Assembly (NCBI GenBank): GCA_951799405.1
Contig: OX637334.1
Coordinates: 4,836,001-4,900,000, forward strand
Source: Agapetus fuscipes
Taxonomy: Eukaryota; Arthropoda; Insecta; Trichoptera; Glossosomatidae
Length of the DNA: 64,000 nt
Direction of reading: 5' to 3'
Below are positions 34,960 through 46,400 of this stretch, piece by piece; within the stretch, counting starts at the first letter, position 1, and each line of letters begins with the position of its first letter. The notes beneath the pieces were generated by a model. That model was not told the DNA's origin, ran no database searches, and saw nothing but the letters and a program-made list of their open reading frames with translations. The position numbers were made by a program, and so were the translations under genes.

Positions 34960-36780
34960 TGAACGAATGTTTCTCTGTTTCTGAAAAGGCCGGCAAAAGT
35001 TGTAGGGCTTATGGTCAAGAGAGGCTGAAATTTTTATTTGTAATTACACATGCAGCGTTTGTAAGCGCAAACTCACTCATGTCTGCTTGGGGGCATGCAT
35101 TCAATATGAATTATAAAATGTATGTATGCAACTTAGATTTATATTCTAAAATTAAAAACATCAAGTGCCACAATTATATGTTAGCGTGAAAAAACATTTG
35201 CCAGCCTGAGCGTGTGAATTATATTTGAATTGATTTGCATTGAATATGAATTATAAAATGTATCTATGCAACTTAGATTAATATTCTAATATTAAAAACA
35301 TCAAGTGCCACAATTATATGTTAGCGTGAAAAAACATTTGCCAGCTTGTGGGTGTGCATTGTATTTGAATCATCAAATCTCTTTTGTGCAACTTTAGATT
35401 ATAAATTAAGATAACCGTTGTTTAAGGATTTTTCAAACTCAAATTCCTTGACTTAAGGGTTAGTATGAGGCTCACCACCCATATCGCATAAATGGGTTCA
35501 CTTAACTAATGTTCCCCCTGTTTCTGAAAAGGTCGGCAAAAGTTGCAGAGCTTATGTGCATGAGAGGCCTTAATTTTAATTTGTAAGTTCACATGCAGCA
35601 TTTTTGTGCAACAAGCAGCATTTTGTAAGCGGGAACTCACTCGTGTCTTCATGGAAGCATGCATTGAATATGAATTATAAAATGTATCTATTCAACTTAG
35701 ATTTATATTCTAATATTAAAAACATCAAGTGCCACAATTATATGTTAGCGTGAAATGACATTTGCCAGCTTATGGGTGTGCATTTAATTTTAATCATCAA
35801 ATAAGTTTTTTGGCAACTTTAAGGATTTTTCAAACTCAAATCCTTGACTGATAGGTTGGTATGCGGCTGACCACCCATACTGTGAAAAATGGTTCACTTT
35901 GTTAATGTCACCCCTGTTTCAGGGAAGAATGGCAAGAGTTGCAGGGCTTATGTTCATTTGAGATTGGGTTTTATAATGTAGGTCCACATGCGGCATGTGC
36001 CAGCGCGAAATCATACATGTCTGCTTGTGGGAATGCATTGAATATAAATCTTAAATGATATATATCCTTGCAGCTTAGATTAGATTAGAAATTCCTTGAC
36101 TTATGGGTTAGTATGAGCCTGAATACCCATATCGCAAAAAATGGTTCATTTGAAAAATGTTTCCCCTGTTTTTGAAAAGGGTGGCAAAAGTTGCAGGGCT
36201 CATGTTCATTACAGGCCTTAATTTGAATTTGTAAGTTCATATACAGCATTTATAAGCGCGAATCCACTCGTGTCTCCAGGGGGGCATGCATTGAATATGA
36301 ATTATAAAAGTTATTGTATCTGTGCAACTTAGATTATATATTCTAATATTTAAAAAACAATCAAGCGCCACAACTATATGTTAGCGTGAAATGACATTTG
36401 CCAGTTTGTGGGCGTGCATTCAATTTGAATCATCAAATAACTTTTTTTGCAACTTTAGATTATAAATTAAGATTACCGTTGTTTAAGGATTTTTCAAACT
36501 CAAATTCCTTGACTTAAGGGTTAGTATGAGGCTTACCACCCATATCGCATAAATGGGTTCACTTAACAAATGTTTCCCCTGTTTCTGAAAAGGTCAGAAA
36601 AAGTTGCAGGGCTTATGGTCATGAGAAGCTGAAATTTTTATTTGTCAATACACATGCAGCATTTGTAAGCGCAAACTCACTCGTGTCTCCGTGCAGGAGT
36701 GCATTGAATATGAATTATAAATGTTAACGCGTCTATGCAACTTATATTGTATATTGTAATAATACTTAAAAAAAATTAAA
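34960..36780 (+). repeat. Tandem array of about five U-modules with a linked second module
   Basis: Head-to-tail units begin near 34970, 35440, 35840, 36090 and 36500 with CTTGACTTAAGGGTTAGTAT or CCTTGACTGATAGGTTGGTA. Four are joined to a second segment (AAGTGCCACAATTATATGTT, then GCCAGCTTGTGGGTGTGCAT). All share one orientation, so local duplication rather than independent insertion is likely. Confidence 0.85.
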
Positions 36781-36978
36781 TGCCGCAATAAGTATGGTTT
36801 CATATAAAAAGTTGACCTAATCGATCGTCATTATTTCTAAAAAATACATGTTATAACTGGTTGAAGTATAATTTTGAAATGAATAAAAAATATAGGTAGG
36901 TAGGTACTCAACGGAATTCAACCGAAAAAGAATCGACTTGGCAATGGCAACGATGGCAACTTTGAAGCCTATGTTGAA

Positions 36979-38991
36979 ACGAGACGTTCGCGCCAGTAGG
37001 CTCTTGGCTGGGGAACCGGAAATACATGAATGGTGGTAAATTTAAATTGGCTGAAAGGCGGTAAATTTAAATTGGCTGCAGTTTGAAAATATTATTCTGA
37101 GTATTAAAATCATGATATTATATAGCCGTTATTATAATGGCGGTAAATTTAAATTTCTGGCAGTTTGAAAATATAAATCTTAGTATTAAAATTATGTTAT
37201 AAGGTATTATTGCAAAAATGTCTTTCAAATTTAAATTAAATTAAAATTTATTTTCACTAAATCTTGTATTTTAAATTAGGCTTTTGGCTGGGGAACCGGA
37301 AATATATATAAATGGTGGTAAATTTAAATTGGCTGCAGTTTGAAAATATTAATCTGAGTATTAAAATCATGTTATTATATAGCCTTTATTATAATGGTAG
37401 CAAATTTAAATTTGTGGCAGTTTAAAAATATAAATCTTAGTATTAAAATTATGGTATTATGTAATTATGGCATTAGGTATTATTGCAAACAAGTTTAACT
37501 TTTAAAATAAGGGCTATTGAATCACGGGATTATAATACTAAAATTTAAAGATAACTGATTTATATTTTTAATTTAAATTTGCCGCCGTTATATATGAGCC
37601 ATATAATCACATTTTTATTTATTTATTTAGAACAGGCCTGGCCAACCCGCGGCGCCTTTACCTGCGGCCCGCGGTCATGTGTGATGAAAAGTAAAAATGA
37701 AATATAATAAAAATAAAAATAGGGTGTCTATAACAGACGTAAATCTGGAAAACCAGTTAAGGTGTGTAACTTCAAATATTGAAATACCTAGATTTAGAAA
37801 AATTAAGTAAGCAAAAAGAATCTCAAATCTTGCACTGAAAGGAGAAGTCCCTGATAATTGGTTTTATTTGTAATATTGTTTTGAAATAAAAAATTAAGAA
37901 TTTTTTCCTCTATGAAGTTAAGGGTTCATTAATAATTTTCATTGTTAAAATATTTTTCTATTGTTGAATTTTTTTTTATGTTGTTTACTACATAAATACA
38001 TTTTTTGTTGTTGGTTCAATGCGTGTTTTCTTTTCACATCTGGTTGTGGTTTCGTTTTTTTGTATACTTTTTTTTTGTAAAATGTTTGTATGTGTGGCCC
38101 TTGGAGAAATTTTAGGCCATCAATGCGGCCCGGGGTGCAATTTGGGTTGGCCAGGCCTGATTTAGAACAATACAATAATGGATAGGATACTTCAGAATAT
38201 AAAAAAATATGAAAATAAATAAAATTACGTATTGCTCCAATTACATGTTGACATTAAAATATACCAAGATTCTAAAATAATAAAATTAGTTTCACTCATA
38301 AAAATAAGTAAAGTAATAAATAAGATACAAATAGGTAAAAATAGTTGTGCACATTTACCTTTAGGTACAATTAATAGATTGCAGAAACTCACACACACAC
38401 ATCCATTTACTCACAATAGTGATATATATTTAATAGCTAAAAAAAATACCAAATCTATTACAAAAAAAAATCAATTTAATTTAAATTTGAAAGACATTTT
38501 TCCAATAATACATAATAACATAATTTTAATACTAAGATTTATATTTTCAAACTGCCACAAATTTAAATTTGCTGCCATTATAATAAAGGCTATATAATAA
38601 CATGATTTTAATACTCAGATTAATATTTTCAAACTGCAGTCAATTTAAATTTACCACCATTTATATATTTCCGGTTCCCCAGCCAAAAGCCTAACTAAAA
38701 ATACAAAATTTAGTGAAAATAAATTTTAATTTAATTTAAATTTGGAAGACATTTTTGCAATAATACCTAATAACATAATTTTAATACTAAGATTTATATT
38801 TTCAAACTGCCAGAAATTTAAATTTACCGCCATTATAATAACGGCCATATAATATCATGATTTTTATACTCAGAATAATATTTTCAAACTGCAGCCAATT
38901 TAAATTTACCGCCTTGCAGCCAATTTAAATTTACCACCATTCATGTATTTCCAGTTCCCCAGCCAAGAGCCTACTGGCGCGAACGTCTCGT
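36979..38991. mobile_element. Foldback element, about 2.0 kb, with long inverted arms and 8-bp target duplication
   Basis: Ends ACGAGACGTTCGCGCCAGTA and its inverse, flanked by the same ATGTTGAA at 36971-36978 and 38992-38999. The arms (about 36979-37500 and 38467-38991) are close to mirror images, and each holds two tandem subunits beginning TTGGCTGGGGAACCGGAAAT. Repeated GGTAAATTTAAATT words run through both arms. The loop holds a hAT MITE (37633-38159), inserted later. There is no transposase, so it is non-autonomous. Confidence 0.93.
37633..38159. mobile_element. hAT-type MITE nested in the foldback element
   Basis: Terminal inverted repeats CAGGCCTGGCCAACCC at both ends, and a perfect 8-bp duplication ATTTAGAA at 37625-37632 and 38160-38167. 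CAG-start ends and an 8-bp duplication are the hAT superfamily signature; the GCGGCCCGCGG subterminal words are typical too. At 527 bp with no transposase frame, it is non-autonomous. Confidence 0.93.
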
Positions 38992-38999
38992 ATGTTGAA

Positions 39000-39944
39000 G
39001 TGCTGGGCTGGGTGTCTATTCCCATTTGACCCATAGACAATAATCTTCTAGAATTTACGAAAATATGTCAAAAAAGCCATAAACGGTATTCCACAAGGTC
39101 TCACCTCGATTCTTGTCATTAGAGAAGAATCATGAGCCATTTTGCCGGTGAGTTGCATCTCGAGCGCTCAAAATGTATGAAGATCTATGTTACGGAGGTT
39201 ATGTTGCGAAGATTTTGAGAAGTATTTATTTTAAAAAGGTGAAATGTTATTCCTCCGTAAAATAACATATCATAATATTAAGAAGTACTTCAGTATCATA
39301 TTTTTAATTTAGAATTCGTGGTTTTAAGGTGAAAAACTTGGTCGATGAAAACATTAAGAGTACTTTTATTGCAATTCCAATGCAACGTTATTTAACACAA
39401 TAATAATATCAGAAAATTTTAACATTGTCCAAAATATGTAAATAATAATATTATTTTAAATTCCCAGCTGACTTTTGCGAGAGCGAATAAAAATATATGA
39501 CTTAGAGTGAGACAGCATGATCAAAAACAACGTTGCCAAATCGTTTTGATAGAATCGTATTAGACAGAAACACTGGCATTGCAGAATACGAGGCGGCCAT
39601 TTTTTGTGAATCTTGATTTCGGGGACTCGAGATTTTTGTGAGAATTGGGAATAGCTATCCAGGCAATTTATTTGAAATTCGAATGTCAAAATGAGTTTTG
39701 TTTCACATAAAAAGGTGTTGTGATTGATCATGTTTATTTATTTAAAAAACAACAATTTAAAATCTACTAATGATGAGGAAGCACATCCCAAGTCCTGAAC
39801 AATATTTGTTGTGAATATGACGTGCATCTGTTCAGGAGTTCTTCAGTTTGTCATCCATTAACGCACAATTATTTTGTATGGGGAGGCCGTTGAATTTTAT
39901 ATTATAGGGGATTCTCAGTGGTAAAAGCAAGGGATGCTTGAAAA
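39000..39944. other. Intergenic upstream of transglutaminase A
   Basis: No gene seen. Mixed AT-rich sequence; a promoter or 5' exon of transglutaminase A could lie here or nearer 40.3 kb but could not be identified. Confidence 0.4.
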
Positions 39945-40300
39945 ACGTCACTTAGCTGCACATACAGGGCAACTTCTTATTGCATGTCCGCCAAAGGTGG
40001 CCTGTGGCGTGTGAACTTATATTTTTTCACAGGTTTTTGCGCCAATCTCGATGTTGCTAGTTCTCATTATTTTTACTGAGTAACCCTCCCAAGTAACCTT
40101 TTAGGTTTTAAAAAGGTTACAAAAAGGTTTAAAAAGGTTCTGGGACCTTTTTGTAACCTTTTTAAAACCTAAAAGGTTACTTGGGCTTGTCGGTAATTTG
40201 ATTCCGGCTTTAAAACAAGAACCGAAACGGGAAAATCATTTCTAACACCCTTTGTGGGAGTCTAACCCTAGCTTTCTACCAGCTGAGCTATCGACCGGGC
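39945..40300 (-). mobile_element. tRNA-derived SINE (S1), copy 4, split by a hairpin MITE
   Basis: The minus-strand head reads CGGTCGATAGCTCAGCTGGT; body words GAAACGGGAAAATCATTTCT and the 3' end are diverged. It is interrupted at 40088-40185 by a perfect hairpin. Confidence 0.85.
40088..40185. mobile_element. 98-bp hairpin MITE with perfect 41-nt arms
   Basis: Arms 40088-40128 and 40145-40185 are exact inverses (outer end CCCAAGTAACCTTTTAGG), with a 16-nt loop. It interrupts the SINE body between GAGTAACCCT and CTTGTCGG, so it inserted after the SINE. Confidence 0.92.
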
Positions 40301-40410
40301 GAAGCAAGAAGCAATTAAGACATGGGTGTCCTTGAAATGGTCAGAGCCAGTAAACGGCACAAATGAAAATACTTAAATCCAATACATAACAAAACCATCA
40401 TTTTCTCCAG

Positions 40411-43400
40411 ATGGGACCTTTGGAGGTGGAACTGGTGTACCTGTACCCGCTGGAGAATGCGCCTGCTCATCACACGGACCGGTGCGAGTTGGTCCATGGA
40501 GAGCCAAGAGTTCCAGTACTGAGGCGTGGTCAGGCTTTCTCGGCTGCTCTGAGATTTGCCAACAGATCTTATGATCCCATCGCAGACCAGATCAAGATCA
40601 TCTTTTCTCTTGGTAAGCTAAAAATCCAATTTGACAATTCTTTCAGTCGAAAATCATAGTGATTCAACTTATTTTTCTATTTCACAAAAGATCACAGTTC
40701 AGCCTGAATATCAACGTCATCAATATAAAAAAAACTACATATTTAAAACACTCTGATTCGTATGCCATACTCCTCTTCATTGTACGAGTACAAGACGTGT
40801 TTATGATTGAATTAAATAACCACGGTCCCATTACGCAGCCCTGTCGCACACCCTTTTACATAGGTACTGAAAATATCATAGAACACGTATCCGGTATCTC
40901 ATATTATAGATTATTCCAAATAACATTCATTATGAGTGTTTCCGACAATTGATCAAAATAATATATAATGAATGTCTTTTTAAATGACATTCATCATAGT
41001 ACTGGGTGCGACCGCTTGCATCGCCAGGAACCAAAATCTCTCAAAAAATGTTAGATTGGCGGTGCACGGTGGTATACTAGTGCCAACCTTGATGTATGGA
41101 AGTGAAGCCTGGACGGTGAGTGAAAGGGAAATTAGTAAAGTCCATACAGTAGAAATGGACTATCTAAGAAGTATGATTGGGAAAAAACGAAGTGACAGGG
41201 TGAGGAATGATTTTGTAAGAGAAGAATGTGGTGTAAGGGAAAGTGTGAAAGTGAAGATTAAAAGAAGTATGTTAAGATGGTTCGGGCATTTGGAGAGAAT
41301 GAGTGATGAAAGATTGACGAAGAAAGTATATGTTGCTAGAATAGATGGATGTCGTGGTAGAGGAAGACCGAGAAAAGTATGGAAGGATCAAATCTCTGAA
41401 ATAGCGAATGAACGGGATATCCAGAGTCATAATAAAAGGAGGACTTGTATGAAAAAGGTTATGACTCTGGATGAAATGAAAGAAGTATGCAAGGACAGGA
41501 AGAAGTGGCGGCTAATCTGCAATGTTGATTTCTAATGTTGGTGTATTCATTTGCTACATTTTTTGCATAGGAAAATTTTGACTTTTTTTGTAAGATTTCT
41601 TTGTAAGGTTTTGTTCTTTTTTATATTTAAATGTAATTTATTATTCATATTCCTTGACTTATAGGTTGGTATGAGGTTGACCACCCATACTGTAAAAAAT
41701 GGTTCACTTTGCCAATGTCACCCCTGTTTCAGGGAAGGTCGGCAAAAGTTGTGGGGCTTATGTTCATTTGAGGTTTGGATTTTATTTGTAAGTACACATT
41801 CAGCATTTGTAAGCGCGAACTACACTTGTTGGTTTGTGGGCATACATCTGAGAGCTTTAAATGAATATATCCTTGCAACTTAGATTATAGATTATAGATT
41901 ATAGATCATAATACATGGATGCCTGAAATTGAAATAGAAGCTATTCTATATCTTTCCAACTTTAGGTACTCTTTGGCATGGAAGGGTAGAAATTAAACCC
42001 TGTGCTTCGAGAAGAAAATTACTGACTTTGAAATTTAATTGTTAAATCTATTTTCCAACATATACCTAATAGCATTTTTTAAACATCATACCTTCCAAAT
42101 TTTGTATTATTTTAGTAAGCATTTAATATTACTTTGCTTAAAATTCTACAAAAATTTTAGTACATAATACCGATGACCAGTATTAAATAACTCATCATTT
42201 ACTTGGTATTAAGTAATTGGCGGCCACACATTTTATTTGCAAAATTTTACCTAATTCAAAATGACCTCTATACTGATTTGCGGTTAAAATGTAGGACAAC
42301 CGTGGTATCCGTTCATGATAAAAAATCAAATGCTCAAAGAGGAATTGTAACGAATTGTTAGCCAACCTCTGATATGCAATATGAAGAAGAAACAAAGAAA
42401 ACAAGTTTCTTTGGAAAGTATCAAAAGATACCTATAGCAAGGATGCAGTCTGAGAAAAATAAATATTATTTTACGATTTTTTTAAAGTCAACACAAGCTC
42501 CCAGCTGCTACTACATTATTGGCTTTCACATGACACGTTATACGGTTATCAGAAATTATAAAAACTTAAAAAAACACAGAGTTTTATTTTCACAAATTGA
42601 GAGTTTATTTCACCTCAAGTACTTTCGAGCACGACATTATCAAGAGGACGACACTATTACAAAATACAAGACAAAAACCATAGAGAAATAAAAATATTGA
42701 GTTACGACAAAGAGGTACAAATAGCTAATAACAAAGGTGAAGCAGCAGGAATTTGAACATTGATCAAACTAAGAATTAGAACTTTTGTGTTTATGGATTT
42801 CTAAAGTTTCGTTATACGGTTGTTAACTAAATGAATACTAATATGTTTGCAAGGCACAAATGGCTTCCATTTTTTTTTATTGCATCTGCATGTGATAAAT
42901 GGATTCAAAAGTTTTTAGATTATGATTTTTCCAGGGGAAAATGCTAATGTCATCAAGAGGACCAGGGGAGCCATGTTTGTGGTGAGAGAAATTGTGCAAC
43001 CAGAAATCCTGCAGTGGTCAGCTGTCATAGTAGCGGAACAAGGAGACACCATCACTGTAGAAGTAAGCCAACAATATCTACTGAATTATTTATCATGGAA
43101 AACCATACAACAACAAATTTTACCAATCACCCTGTTCTCAACAGATTAACAGTCCAGTCGATGCTCCAGTGGGTTTATGGGCTTTGTCTATCGAAACATC
43201 TGTAAGAGGACACCAACACGTCATCAAATACGAACACGAAGAAGAAATCTACATTCTATTCAACCCATGGAATAAAGGTTTAACTTGAAATCAATATTTT
43301 CTATTTAAATTACTTTTTCATTTGATCTACAGGTTCTTTGACATTTTTGTTGGTGTTTTAGATGACCAGGTGTACATGGACGATCAGTCTCTCCTGGATG

Positions 43401-46400
43401 AATATGTGCTGAATGACGTTGGCAAGATCTGGGTGGGTCCCATGGGCACCAGCCGTGGTAGGGAGTGGGTGTTTGGGCAGTTTGATGACACAGTTCTTCC
43501 CGCTTGCATGCTCATGCTGGACAGAGCTGAACTGCCAGATGCTCAGTAAGGAACTGTCTAACATTTAACTTTATTTATCTAAAAAGGATTTTAAGGACTT
43601 TTTAGGTCTACTATAGCATGTGCTTAGCCAAGGGGCCCATCTCTTTTTAGGTCTGCTATAGCGTGTGCTATGCCATCTCTTTATTGGTTTGTTTTCATCT
43701 GCGTGTGATTTCAGTAATTTAAAATCTTCTGACTCTAACTTTCCTTCTTACTCTTCTAACTTCTGACTCTTTCCGATGGGGCTTTAAAACTAGCTGGTAT
43801 CCAATAGTAGATATACGCAACCATATCTTCCTATCTCAAGGCACCAATTTTCGGTTTGTCACCTGCAGAAGCAGTGTCGTATTCCTCATCACCTAAGTCT
43901 AAGCATTTTTACCTGTCTTTTTCCATCTAGGTGTCAATGTGGTGATTTCTTTTGGCTGACTCAAATATTTTTAGATTGAATTTGTTAATTCTAGTCGTGG
44001 AGATCCCGTCAAAGTGACCCGCATAATCTCCAAGATAGTGAACTCCAATGACGACCAGGGAGTGCTGGTGGGGCGCTGGGATGGTGACTACGCTGATGGT
44101 ACAGCGCCTGCCGCATGGACTGGCAGTACGGCCATCCTGGAGCAGTTCCTGGAGACACAGGAGGAAGTCAGCTATGGACAGTGCTGGGTGTTTGCTGGCG
44201 TTGTCACCACCGGTATGTTCTCATCACTTGCACGATGGCAACTCAGGCTTGATTGTGACGTTCTTGATGAACCGTAGCCAGCGATTCTTCTTCTAAGCCT
44301 TTCTACTCCAATCCCATACTTCTACCGCATGATAATCTACCACAGCTTTATACAGCCATCTAGATCTAGGCTTCCTTACTGCCTTGCACCGCTCTAGCTT
44401 ATGTTAATGTCATCACAATTTTCCAATCTCCGAAAATTCCATCATTGGATGTGGCCCAGCCAATGCAATCTGCTGACTTTTAATGACCAGATCACATCGA
44501 CTTTATTTTTTAAAAATAGATTTGTGAAGCGGAATGCAATTCACCAACCTATTCTGCCTGGCCAGAAACAGGTATTAATATAATCAATTATTAATAATTC
44601 ATTATTGACTATTGTTTATTTTGATGAATTATTAGTTAATAATTACCAGTCGATAGCTCAGTTGGTAGAGTGTTTCCATTCTATGCCGTGAGCTCGGGTT
44701 TGAATCCTACCGAGGGTGTCAGAAATGATTTCCCGTTTCGGTGTTTATTTCAAACCTTAAACAAAAAAAAACCGGCAAGGCTTACTCAGCCTTCACAAGA
44801 AATGAGTACCAGCCCTCTCGGGAGCTGGGAACCCCCCCCACTTCACTGAAATGGCCGGCCCCGTTACCTATAAAAATAAATAGGTTCACTCGCCATATAC
44901 GACCCCTTCGGGGATAACGCGGCAAGAAGTTACACTATATGTGTAGCTTAGTTGCGATTTGCGTACCCAATAACATCTGTTAAACCAGGGTCAAAGCTAT
45001 GGTCAAATAACCCAGGCGGGGATCGAACCAACGTTGTTCTATTCCAAACACGCTAGAAAGATCAGCCCTCTTGGCCTCCTCGGCCATAACACCGACACTA
45101 TAGTTCGTATAATGCAGACGTATTAGGTACGTACCGTAAAAGAAGATGTGGAGTATTTTGAAGAGACCTATCTGGAGAGAACAAGGTTAGCAAAGAAGAA
45201 GAAAGACACAAATCACCAATACACACCAGACACCACGATAATAACCATTATATTTATATTTTGAATTGTTTGTGTATTAACACTGTGAAAATTCAAATTC
45301 AATATTATTTTATTTATTTAATTGACAATTTAAATCAAAACACTGTTTTGTATTTTCACGATTAAAATCAATTTATTATTTAATTTACAAACGTTTTCGA
45401 TAAAATATCATCGTCAGGTATACAAAAATTTAAATCAAGATTTGACAATCCATTTCTTTATTTTGCAGTGTGTCGTGCCCTGGGAATTCCTTCCCGCGTT
45501 GTATCAAACTTGGTGTCAGCTCACGACGCCAATTCCTCGCTGACTGTTGACAAGTACTACGACGCTGACATGGAAGAACTGCATTTCGATCCCAACAACC
45601 CAATGGGTGAAGACTCCATCTGGAACTATCATGTGTGGAACGACGTTTGGATGGCAAGACCTGACTTGCCAAAAGGTTTGTTACTTTATACTTACAATAA
45701 TTGAAATATCAGAACCTTGAACTGAAATCTTGCCATTGAGGTTACTATTTGAACCGACAAAAGTCTTTCATTATTTAGAAGATGGTATTTTATAAAGGAT
45801 ACCAAGTTAACATAATTTGGAAACTGGTTCCCAGGCCTAAATTAAGTGACATCGAATGATTTGAGATAGAGTATATAGTATTTACTCGTACATCGAGATT
45901 TTTTATGTCCAGGTTATGGAGATTAAAAGACTATTGACGCTACTGCGCAGAAGAAGTCTAATGGTTTTCTAAATACAATTTGAACAACGTAGGTGATAGT
46001 AACATCCTTGTCTTACTCCTCTCTTGCTGGAGATTTGTTTGGTTTCTGATTTTTCAACAAGCACCGAGGTAGTGTGCTCATTATGTATTTTTGGTTATTT
46101 TATCCTTGATGTCCAGGTTATGGAGGTTGGCAGGCCATTGATGCCACTCCCCAGGAGAAGTCTGGTGGTTTCTATCAGTGTGGTCCAGCGTCCATAGAGG
46201 CTGTGAGACAGGGAGCCGTGGGTTACCAGCATGATGTACCTTTCTTACTTGCTTCTGTCAATGCAGACCTCATGAGATGGAAAGAAGACCCCGCACAAGC
46301 CTTGGGCTACTCAAGAATTGACACAAACAAATATCAGTAAGCTTATCTTCATTCCCTTGTTTCGTCTTCTTCTCTTGATAACGTTTCACCTTATCATGGC

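Noticed and set aside
38232..38597. 121-residue frame
   Set aside because: Lies across the foldback loop and right arm; Ile/Lys/Asn-rich AT translation without homologous wording.
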